In this document: piece after piece, positions 1 through 8,489 of the stretch
Numbering within the stretch: position 1 is the first letter of the stretch
Layout of the letters: the number at the start of each line of letters is the position of its first letter
Assembly (NCBI GenBank): GCA_037953745.1
Contig: JBAKBP010003200.1
Span: 62,001-126,000, forward strand
Source of the DNA: Lithodes maja
Lineage: Eukaryota; Arthropoda; Malacostraca; Decapoda; Lithodidae
Length of the DNA stretch: 64,000 nucleotides
Direction of reading: 5' to 3'
The notes under the pieces: model-generated
The model's database searches: none
What the model was told of the DNA's origin: nothing
What the model saw: the letters and a program-made list of their open reading frames with translations, nothing else
Translations under genes and position numbers: made by a program

Positions 1-262
1 GCCACCTGTTCCCAGTTCCTCCTTAATGCTACCATTCAAAAACACCTGTCTATGATACAGGAGAACAGTGAAGTAGTTAATAAACTCAAAAGGGGGCTGT
101 ATATTGATACAGCTTGCAGGGGACTGGTGATGATGCAAGTGATTTGCAACAACAATGTTGGGATGCCCGAAGAATATTTTCCAGCGCTAACCTGTCTTTA
201 CGTGAGTGGGTCACAAATAATGAGAGTTTGCGGGAACTGTTGCACCTGAAGGGTATAGCTTC
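1..262 (+). pseudogene. BEL/Pao pol fragment, reverse transcriptase part (BEL1, upstream half)
   Basis: This is the middle to C-terminal part of a BEL/Pao reverse transcriptase. The translation starts with a CSQFLLNATI motif and runs into GLYID, the position of the RT active-site box. It matches the second BEL/Pao copy on the minus strand near 61960 motif by motif. After GLYID (about position 110) the homologous reading continues in another frame (LQGTG, then WDAR, LREW), so there is a 1-nt frameshift. The fragment stops at 262, where element A is inserted, and homology resumes at 17711. The 5' part of the element lies outside the window. It is a non-functional relic. Confidence 0.85.
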
Positions 263-1971
263 TGTGACGCCTCCCGGCGTTAGCAGAATGGTTGCGTGGG
301 GCATTGCAGCTCGCTAGCGCTCGCCAGGATGGGGGGATGGGCTACAGTTGTCCTAGAATGATCTGCTTTATGTAATTAGTGTCGTGTTGCCACAGACAGT
401 CTAGAAATGGTCTTTGTTTTGGTCTGTGACCGCGCCTTATATTTTATATTCGCTATAATATAAATGTTGCTTGTGTGGGAGGCGTGCGAGAGAGGGTGAG
501 GGAGTACACCTGGCAGCGGGGTGAGCTATGACGCGGCTCACATGGGCGCTGACGGCGTTGGCGGCCGGGTGGTCAACTAGTCCCTTCCCATCGCGGCCTC
601 GTGTTCTTTACCAGCTTAGAGCTTGCCTGACACGCGTATCGCCTACATCCTTTGCAATTCTGTCCCCCATACTCGCCACTTTGCATACTATTTCTCTCTC
701 TCGACTTCTCCTTTCTCATTCTCTAATCTTTATTAAACTCAACATCCCTTCTGGTTTCAGCATAGACGTTCACCGTCGACCAGTCGTATTCTACGCGAAG
801 CTCTCAGAGATTTCCATGTATTAGGTTAAGGAGGTATTAAGGCTTTATTGAGGTTTTTGAGAGACAGACTTTTCCGTATGTGTCCTCTCTCGGGAAGGTT
901 GTAGACCGGTATATGTCTCCCTGGCAAGGTGTTGAGTGATTCTGCTTGGTTATCTAAAGCTAGACTGGGGGTAAGGTTACTGTGTCGGTGTCTCCGATGT
1001 GTGCAGTGTTAGCTAAGCCCTGCACGACATCGACAGGTACTGTGGGAGCCTAAGTTGTCTTCGGGTGGGTTTACTTTGCGAGCACAGCGCTGTGGTGTGA
1101 GAGGGCCATAGCCTATCCCTCACAACATAGTGCTGCCTCTTTGTGTTGACTTCTGAGGGATCGCCAGGATAGAACTAGGTACTAGAGACCTAGATTTATC
1201 AAGAGAGCATCCCTGTCATATAACGTAATCGTCATTATACCACCTTCAGACAACGTTAGGCTACGAGCCGCATGCTCGCCCATTGTTGCCCTGCCTTGAT
1301 ACCCCAGCTAGACTTTATTAACCGAGCAGACACTGGTTAGAGATAAGCCCCCATTATTATATGTATGCAGCATTATTATTCACTGCACTTTTGAGCCGAG
1401 GTTGTTGTTGAGTTGCACAACCCTAGTAGGCTGTTGCGTTGTGTCACGAAGCATTTCTTTAGTTGTCGAGCATTACTACCTTTGCGCAGTCTTTATTATT
1501 CGCCTGCCTATTATTACTATATGTCCTAGTATTTATTGTGGCCCGTATTCTGCATTATAATTGTTCAAGATTCTTTACGAACATCTTCCCAGCATTAGAC
1601 TTATTTCAGAAGTTTCCAGTTGATGTTGCAGGACTAGCATTGCACTTTCTTTAATACAGGAGTGCCAGTTATTTGAGTATCTACCGTAACGTTAATTAAT
1701 CACGTTAACTATCTTTTCTTTGTGTACCCTAATCGAGTAATCTTTTACTGTTTGAGAATAGGCTGTTTCATCGAGCGTCAGCCTAGTGTGTGTGCACCAG
1801 TTACCGAGTCATAGGATACCTCGTTGTCCAGGCACGACTCAGGGCGGTAATGGTGTTTTGTTTTCCAGTGTTTAAGGCAGGGGTTGGATCTAGTGTTACC
1901 GTTGTTGCATTTTGCCATTATCTAGTCCAATGTTGAAGAGCCCTGTGTCTTTGAGAACCTGGATCGCAAAA
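263..1971 (+). repeat. Element A 5' LTR
   Basis: It begins TGTGACGCCTCCCGGCG and aligns along its whole length to 16002-17710 and to both LTRs of element E. Its end (CGCAAAA) differs from the CGTAACA seen in the other copies, so the terminal CA region carries two substitutions. An AT-rich stretch with TATAATATAAATG near 450-465 is a candidate core promoter, but only by resemblance. The small open frames in the LTR (for example at 528-824 and 1463-1654) recur in every copy and look incidental. Confidence 0.92.
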
Positions 1972-1973
1972 AA

Positions 1974-1990
1974 TGGCGACCTAGCTCAGG
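1974..1990 (+). promoter_or_regulatory. Element A primer binding site
   Basis: TGGCGACCTAGCTCAGG starts two bases after the LTR. The first eight bases, TGGCGACC, are shared by all full-length elements here and would pair with a tRNA ending GGUCGCCA. Some Drosophila gypsy-group elements (412/mdg1) use an Arg tRNA with this end; the primer here is inferred. Confidence 0.7.
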
Positions 1991-2190
1991 ATCTTGTGAA
2001 CTAAGAGATAATTGCAGGATTGTTGTGGTCATTTGTTTTATTGAGGAATATAGTGGGCACGTTAATTTTGTTTGGCAAAGTAGTATAGCACTTGAGAGTC
2101 TTCAGACATTTTTGGCAAGTGAATAGTGCTACATAAGAGTTTGGGGTACTTCTTTTCTGAATATTGTGGTGAGAAATTTTTGTGAGCATC

Positions 2191-5100
2191 ATGTCTTATA
2201 CCGGGTCAGAGGAGAATGGAGACACAGTACGTAATGTCGAAACTGAGGAACAGCAGCATGATGAAAGGGTTAATCGGGTGAACTGTGAGGAGGATGCTAG
2301 GATATTTTTGCAATGGCCTGTTACTGCCGAGCGGTTGGAGGGTATGGATCGGTACGGTCTTCAATGCCTGGCCACAGCTATCGGTCATGCGGTTACTAGC
2401 AGCATGACCAAGGATAACTTGATAACGTGTGTACTGGGCAGGGTGACTGGTGAGCGAGATGGGTTGAGTGCTCAGAGCCCTTCGGCCATGCTTCCCCTAC
2501 ACTCGACTCCCAGCCATCCCAGTAGTTTGCCGACCCCGGGTACGCTTCCGCAGTTGGGTGGTGACTGGCAGGGTGGGTTGCCCCTGGGGGGACCATCGGT
2601 AATTTCAAACATTGTAGCACCTTCACCTCCTCAAGGGTTAACTCCCGAATTATTGCTTCAGCTCGAATTAGCTAAGATCCAGCAGCAAATAGAATCAGCT
2701 AAGATCGAAGAGAGAAAGGCTATCAGGGCATCTGAGATTCAACAGCAACAAAGGGCATGTGAGCTTCAGCAGCAAACAGAGCTAGCAAAAATCCAAGCTG
2801 ATTTACAGTCGACTAGGTACTGTGCCGACATGGACGTAGAGAAGTCGCGAGTAGAGACAACGGGACAGCGACTTGGGGCTGGTAACCGTGTTCATGAGCA
2901 GTCTCTCTCGCACTTATTGAAACTGGTTCCGGTGTTTGATGAGAGTGGTGTAACAGAATTTTTCACACGCTTTGAGAAGAAGTGCCAGGAACACCAGTGG
3001 CCAGAGAATAAATGGGCAGCACTTGTATCCTCTAGATTAATAGGCAAGGGTCTTAAAGCCTACGATACGTTGCCTATAGAGTCTTGTATTATCTATGAGG
3101 AACTCAAGGAGGCTGTCCTGAGAGCATACGAACTACAACCAGAGACGTACAGGTTGAAGTTCCGGGGTGTTACCAAGGGTCGGGAGAGCACCTTTTTGGA
3201 GCATGCCCGGGAGCTGTCCGATGCTTTTGGGAATTGGCTGAGGTCGGAGAAAGCTACTACGCTTGACGACATTAAACAGTTGGTGCTTTTAGAGCAGTTT
3301 TTCAAATGCACGGGCGGCGACCTGACGTTAAACCTTAAAGAAAAGCAACCAAAAACTCTACAGGAGGCAGCTGAGATGGCTGACCTCCGGCTATTACTAA
3401 TTCGTGGGTGCGGGTCTGCCCAGCGTAGTGAGGCAGGTAACAAGGGGCGTGACGCCCCACCCCCCCGAGTTAGTGATATACCTTATGCAAACAAGTACAA
3501 GAGCCATGATACCAAGACTGACCACAAGACTAGCACCGTCCCATTTGAGAAGGGGCCAGGCCCTTCCCAGTACCAAGGGAAGCCCAAAGGGGAGTTGGAG
3601 TGTTATCATTGTCATAAAAAGGGGCACTTTGCAAGAGTCTGTCCTAGCAAACCACCTACAGCAGCTGTGTCTTTGGCCTGCAACATTGGTGTGTCTCCGA
3701 AATCATCTGAGTTTGCCCGGGGCAGTTCGTCAGAGGCTGAGGCACAGCCAATGCAGAAGCACCTGGGAGGCTCGAACCCTGCTCAGGATGTTTTTTGCGA
3801 CCATAGAGGGCGGGGTTGCGTGATGTGGGCGGGGCGCAAGCATGGAGTAGAGGTCTTGCGTGATGCAGGTGCTTCCCAGACTCTGATGAAAAACTTGACT
3901 GGCTACCCTATAAACGCGGCTCGGGTGGTGGTGGTGCAGGGTATTAATGCAACTCGGTCATACCCGCTGGTGCGGTTGGAGTTGGAGATGGATGGTGTGG
4001 CACGTGAATTGGATGTCGGGATTGTGGAGAAACTGCTACTGGAGGGCGTCGACCTTCTTCTCGGCAACGACTTTGCAATGCCCGCTTCTGAGGTTCTACC
4101 CTTAGTCGTTGCCGAGAGGCCGGCCGACGTGAGTAGGGAAGAGCAAGAGTGGGTCGAGCGGTGCCAGACACAACCCATGGCGTGTGTTGTCACCCGAGCT
4201 CGGGCAGCTAAAGTGTCACAGCCTAGTCCTCCGTCTTCAGACCAGCGGAGGAACGATCAACAGGAGGAGGCTAAAGCTGGAGTTGGTTTTAAGAGTTTTG
4301 ACTCGGCGGCTCTCCTGGGTGATTCAGTATTAGCACCATTACTTAATTCTGGAGTAGCCCCTGGGCCTGTCATCGAGAGTGACGAGGCTGGGCATGACGA
4401 GTCTCCACGAAAGCAACGTTATGTACATCGAGAGAGACAGAGGGAGCAGCCCAGTATCGGGGAAGGTCATGCATTGCTCCGGGAGCAGTTAGATCGCTTG
4501 GCACCCTCAGATATACGTCGGTTGCAACTAGAGGACCCTGAGCTCCAAACATGTGCTAATGGAGCTGTAGAGCTCGACGAGGACGGCGATGCACAGCCAG
4601 GAGATTTGTTTTATTTAGAAGGCATCCTCTATAGGCGTTTTCAAGACCCTAAACGTAGTTGGCAAGAGGGGTCCGGAGTAGTGGACCAGTTGGTGGTGCC
4701 ACGGGAGTGCAGGGATAGCCTACTGAGGTTGGCGCATGACATACCACTGGCAGGACATCTAGGGGTGAGAAAAACGGTGGCGGCTTTAGAAAAATTGTTT
4801 TGGTGGCCGGGGTTGAAGGGGCAGGTGGTAACCTGGATAGCAAGGTGTCATACGTGCCAGAGGGTTGGAAAACCTAACCAAACAATTCCGAGAGCCCCGT
4901 TGCACCCCATTCCTGTCAGTGGACCGCCCTTCAGTAAGGTCATCATTGATATAGTCGGACCCCTAACCCCTACTAGTGCCGGTAATAAATTTCTATTAAC
5001 TATCATGGATGTGGCCACTCGTTATCCTGATGCATATCCAATGAGAAATGGCACGGCGAAAACTGTTGTCCGGAACCTGCTCTTGTATTGCTCGCGGTAT

Positions 5101-6135
5101 GGTTACCCGCAAGAGGTGCAATCGGACCAAGGTTCTAATTTTACCTCTAATCTGTTCAAACAAACTATGATTCAGCATGGCATCAGCACTGCCGTCTCTT
5201 CTGCGTATCACCCGGAGAGTGAAGGGGTGTTGGAGAGGTGGCACGCCACGCTGAAAAGCATGCTTCGATGTTATTGCGCAGAGAACGGAAAGGATTGGGA
5301 CCTTGGTCTGCCGTATGTTTTGTTCGCGGCAAGAGAAGTACCTGGAGAGAGTCTCGGTTTCAGTCCGAATGAGCTTGTTTTCGGGCATCAGGTGAGGGGC
5401 CCTCTCCACATAGTGAAGGAGATTTGGGAGGGTACCGCTAAGCCATGTTCTATGTTGAGATACATCCTCGAGAGCAGAGAGAGAATGCTTAGAAGTCTGG
5501 AGCTGGCCGGGCGTAATTTGGTGAGTTCGCAGGCCCGTATGAAGGACAGGTACGATACTAAGGCGAAACTCCGGGAGTTTCAGGTAGGTCAAGAGGTGTT
5601 GGTCCTGTTGCCTTTGTCAGGTCATCCTCTGGCTGCCAAGTACGCTGGGCCTTATCGGGTGGTGTCAAAGATCTCCGATCTAGATTACCTCGTTGCCACT
5701 CCAGACCGGAAGAAGCGTAACCAACTATGCCACATTAATTTGTTGAAGGAGTATGTGAGGCGCCCACCTGAGTCACTAGCTGTCCCTGTGTTGACCTGCT
5801 GCGGTCATGGTGGAGAAGGAGAGGGGGGCAGCAATGACCAGGTGGATGATAACTGGGATTGTCATGTCTCGGCTGATCAGTGGGCGGGGAATTCGAGCCA
5901 ATGTGCGCATGATGCTCTGGCGCACCTGCCGGAGGAACAGCAGGTGGCAGTGCAGCGCCTGTTCGATTCATACCCCACTTTATTTGCCGAGCACCCAGGC
6001 CTCACTACTCAAGCGGTGCATGACGTCGATGTAGGAGAGCACGCCCCCCCTTCAAGTCGGTACCTTATCGGGTGCCACCCATTAAACTCCCAGCGCTCAG
6101 GGATGAGCTGGAGTATATGCTGGCGAGAGGCTTGA
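2191..6135 (+). CDS. Element A gag-protease-integrase polyprotein (frameshifted before RT)
   Basis: A single 1314-aa frame from the ATG at 2191. In order it contains: a Gln-rich coiled-coil segment (about residues 165-210); a capsid region with FFTRFEKKC, then a SCAN-like stretch (about 320-401, LLEQF motif); a CCHC zinc knuckle (471-484, CYHCHKKGHFARVC); an aspartic protease whose motif reads DAG (558-560) instead of DTG, with LLLGND near 618-623; an integrase HHCC finger (His849 to Cys889) and a DDE core (Asp920, Asp979, Glu1015, D-35-E spacing); and a GPY motif (1153-1155). A linker with CHVSADQWAGN follows. A 2-nt insertion at 6042-6050 breaks the frame just before RT; E shows the intact reading. 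Gag and pol share one frame. Confidence 0.9.
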   Translation: MSYTGSEENGDTVRNVETEEQQHDERVNRVNCEEDARIFLQWPVTAERLEGMDRYGLQCLATAIGHAVTSSMTKDNLITCVLGRVTGERDGLSAQSPSAMLPLHSTPSHPSSLPTPGTLPQLGGDWQGGLPLGGPSVISNIVAPSPPQGLTPELLLQLELAKIQQQIESAKIEERKAIRASEIQQQQRACELQQQTELAKIQADLQSTRYCADMDVEKSRVETTGQRLGAGNRVHEQSLSHLLKLVPVFDESGVTEFFTRFEKKCQEHQWPENKWAALVSSRLIGKGLKAYDTLPIESCIIYEELKEAVLRAYELQPETYRLKFRGVTKGRESTFLEHARELSDAFGNWLRSEKATTLDDIKQLVLLEQFFKCTGGDLTLNLKEKQPKTLQEAAEMADLRLLLIRGCGSAQRSEAGNKGRDAPPPRVSDIPYANKYKSHDTKTDHKTSTVPFEKGPGPSQYQGKPKGELECYHCHKKGHFARVCPSKPPTAAVSLACNIGVSPKSSEFARGSSSEAEAQPMQKHLGGSNPAQDVFCDHRGRGCVMWAGRKHGVEVLRDAGASQTLMKNLTGYPINAARVVVVQGINATRSYPLVRLELEMDGVARELDVGIVEKLLLEGVDLLLGNDFAMPASEVLPLVVAERPADVSREEQEWVERCQTQPMACVVTRARAAKVSQPSPPSSDQRRNDQQEEAKAGVGFKSFDSAALLGDSVLAPLLNSGVAPGPVIESDEAGHDESPRKQRYVHRERQREQPSIGEGHALLREQLDRLAPSDIRRLQLEDPELQTCANGAVELDEDGDAQPGDLFYLEGILYRRFQDPKRSWQEGSGVVDQLVVPRECRDSLLRLAHDIPLAGHLGVRKTVAALEKLFWWPGLKGQVVTWIARCHTCQRVGKPNQTIPRAPLHPIPVSGPPFSKVIIDIVGPLTPTSAGNKFLLTIMDVATRYPDAYPMRNGTAKTVVRNLLLYCSRYGYPQEVQSDQGSNFTSNLFKQTMIQHGISTAVSSAYHPESEGVLERWHATLKSMLRCYCAENGKDWDLGLPYVLFAAREVPGESLGFSPNELVFGHQVRGPLHIVKEIWEGTAKPCSMLRYILESRERMLRSLELAGRNLVSSQARMKDRYDTKAKLREFQVGQEVLVLLPLSGHPLAAKYAGPYRVVSKISDLDYLVATPDRKKRNQLCHINLLKEYVRRPPESLAVPVLTCCGHGGEGEGGSNDQVDDNWDCHVSADQWAGNSSQCAHDALAHLPEEQQVAVQRLFDSYPTLFAEHPGLTTQAVHDVDVGEHAPPSSRYLIGCHPLNSQRSGMSWSICWREA
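4057..4119 (+). other. Conserved 16-bp inverted repeat in protease coding sequence (A)
   Basis: The left arm CTTCTCGGCAACGACT (4057-4072) and right arm AGTCGTTGCCGAGAGG (4104-4119) pair over 16 bp with one G-U and a 31-nt loop. The arms encode LLGND and VVAER of the protease. Both arms are identical in A, B, C and E although the flanking coding sequence differs at synonymous sites between families. This suggests a selected RNA structure, with function unknown. Confidence 0.7.
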
Positions 6136-6175
6136 TCGAGAAGGGGGCAGTACGGTGGACTTCTCCTGTCACTCT
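6045..6175 (+). pseudogene. Element A reverse transcriptase, N-terminal piece
   Basis: Downstream of the 2-nt insertion the RT reading continues in another frame, from about 6045, with PPIKLPALRDELEYML as in element E. It is cut at 6175 by element B, with target CTCT at 6172-6175. RT resumes at 14357. The piece holds only the N-terminal lead-in of RT and no catalytic residues. Confidence 0.85.
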
Positions 6176-8004
6176 TGTTACGACCGGGCACTCAGGTACA
6201 CTAGGGCTCTTACACAGGACTCGACTATGGCTCGTTGCCACAACGGAAAACACACGATCCCAACCCCAGAGTACTGCCAGCCGAACAAAAAACGCCACTA
6301 CCCTCCAGAGTTCTATCTGCTATAACGGGGTATACAAGAACTCGGTACTAGCGTTTCACACAACAGACTAATAACAAGACGGGAGTTATCTAGTCTGGTC
6401 AACAATCAAACAAAGAAGAAAGTACTACAACACTAAAGAATAGTGTTGGCCGAAGCCGAAGTAATCCACCCTTGAACTAAGAACTTAAGAAGTCCTCCAC
6501 CCTCTACTTCGGATCGGCACTATTACGTTACGTTAAACAATAGTCCTCGAGCATCAAGCAAGGAATCTTCTGATAAGTTAGATGCTTCTCGAATACTCAT
6601 AAGAAGTAAGTATCGGATTTTGAACAGCAATTTAATGAATAACTCATTGGTAATTAAAGGCTTTAAATTGACATAAGAAGAATTATAAGAATAAGCAATA
6701 GGATATGGCAAACATTAAGAAGAAGTACTCCGACAATGCACTGGCAATAGCCTACTAAGATTGTGCTCGTGGGCCACTAATCTCTGAAGTAGCTAAGCGT
6801 GCCACACATGAAATCAATAGTGCTTAAACAATAATATACATAAGGAGAAGCTTCAATACTATGCTGTATCTGCTGGTCGAGCAAAGTCTAGCTGGGATAT
6901 CTAAGGTTAAGAGACAATGGCTGAGCAAGCGGCTCGTAGCCTAGCGAGGTCCTTAAGACTGTGCGGCCAAATTACGGTAATTGACGGGATGCTCTCTTGA
7001 GAGATCCAGATCACTAGTATCTGGTTCTCTCCTGGCGATCCTCTCAAAGTCAAGCAAATGAGATAGCACAGTGTTGGGTGGCACAGGCAAAAGCCCTCAC
7101 TCGCAACACAGTGCTAAACTCCCACGGTACACAATCAAAAAGACCCCCTAGGCTTCCCACGTCTCCGTTGCAATTGTGCTGGTTCAACCAACCTAGCACT
7201 CATAGGAAATCACAACTCGAGGAACCCTATCCCAGTCTAGCATTACCTAAACCAGCAGAAAACAGGAACATGAATAATAGTACACAGGGAAATACATATA
7301 CGAGTGCAACAAACATCAATCAATCCTATTCTAGTTAACCCTTCCAAAAATAGGCTATCTAACAGGCACTTATCTCGTGAGAACTCAAGCGATAATACTT
7401 TGGCTGACTAAATCTGCACCAAAGGGGTCATTGAGGTTATAAACAGGGACGAGAAGAGAAGAAGATAGGCTGTTCAGAGAGTAGAGAAAGTTCACATCAG
7501 TCGGAAGAATATGGATAGTTGCAAGGGATATGAGAGGTCGCTTTGCCTGATGAGTTCTGATCTAAAAATGGCGAGACCTCCCTTTTTATACTCGGCCCCG
7601 TAGCGAGCATAACGGCAATCATGACGTCACATTCGCTCTCTCAATCTGGGATCGACAAAGAACTTCCCACGCGCTGAAAGGGAGGAAGGGAGGAGGAAGG
7701 AGGGAATTAGGCCTACCGGCCCGCGTGGCGTACTCACTAATCCCACGCCACGTAATATCTCTCCTCTCATCATTACATACAAGTCCCACACACAATACTT
7801 ATATCTAATGATATAAAATAGAACTCGTTGACTTAGAAGAAAACAAAATACATAATGATAATACTTATAGTACAACGGTTCACATAAACTGAGTTAGGAA
7901 ACTCTACACAGACTACAGCCAAAGTTCCTGCCCTGACGATCCTAGCGAGAGTGGGGCCTGACTGGGCGTTCTGTACAGCATGCTCATACTCGACATGCGT
8001 CACA
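6176..8004 (-). repeat. Element B 3' LTR (left copy)
   Basis: Read on the minus strand it starts TGTGACGCATGTCGAG and ends CGTAACA. It is nearly identical to 12520-14356. It carries the same TATA and CRE motifs (TATA at 7581-7590, TGACGTCA at 7622-7629, both in plus coordinates). The short open frames inside (such as 7078-7338) repeat exactly in the other LTR and are not supported as genes. Confidence 0.92.
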
Positions 8005-8489
8005 CCTCCCCCAAGATTTTACTTGCTCAACCCTGAGCTAAAATCTGATATACAGAACCCCATCAAACCCCTCACACCCAGCGACCGCATGGCACTAAAA
8101 CAACGCTGAGTTTATCACTAAAACACATCTTATAAAAAAAAAATTCACATTTCATAACTCCTCCCAACAATAGTAAAAGACACAATATCATGCTCCCAGA
8201 GCGAGCTTACAGCAGCTCAGCCGTTTGATAGTTCGTGGACTACTCAAACCTTATAGGCTATGACAAACTTATACAATTATCTTCATCAAAAAGAAAGAGT
8301 TTTTATATGATTTTTATATTTTAATATGTTTTTTCCCGGCTGCACTATAAGGGCAGCCTATTTTTTCTTCTATACCAAACGCTCAACTCCTGCTTTACGA
8401 CCCAATACGCTGGGCTACAACCGCGAGCCAACAAGCACCAAGCGCAAAATACTACTCAAACCAAAGCAGGAGGCTACCCGTGTGTCAAT
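8005..8489 (-). other. Element B 3' untranslated region with polypurine tract and hairpin
   Basis: On the minus strand this follows the B stop codon and ends in a purine run (TCTTGGGGGAGG, 8016-8005) that primes plus-strand synthesis next to the LTR. A two-part hairpin spans 8014-8046: AGATTTTA pairs with TAAAATCT, and GCTCA with TGAGC, with a 4-nt loop and a 3-nt bulge. A reverse-oriented match to the A/E 3' region (GCTCGCTCTGGGAGC) lies near 8195. No coding potential is seen. Confidence 0.75.

Noticed and set aside
528..824. 98-aa frame in the A LTR (repeated at 16268-16564)
   Set aside because: It lies in the LTR, is repeated because the LTR is repeated, lacks any recognisable motif, and its start region is altered in E.
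1463..1654. 63-aa hydrophobic frame in A and E LTRs, four copies
   Set aside because: Membrane-like composition comes from T-rich LTR sequence. There is no initiation context or conservation beyond the LTR itself.
5641..5760. Chromodomain at the integrase C-terminus
   Set aside because: A GPY module is visible, but no chromodomain aromatic pattern follows; the sequence passes into a Gly-rich linker and RT.
7078..7338. 86-aa frame identical at 13422-13682
   Set aside because: Identity is due to the young B LTR pair. The frame is on the strand opposite to the element and has no domain.
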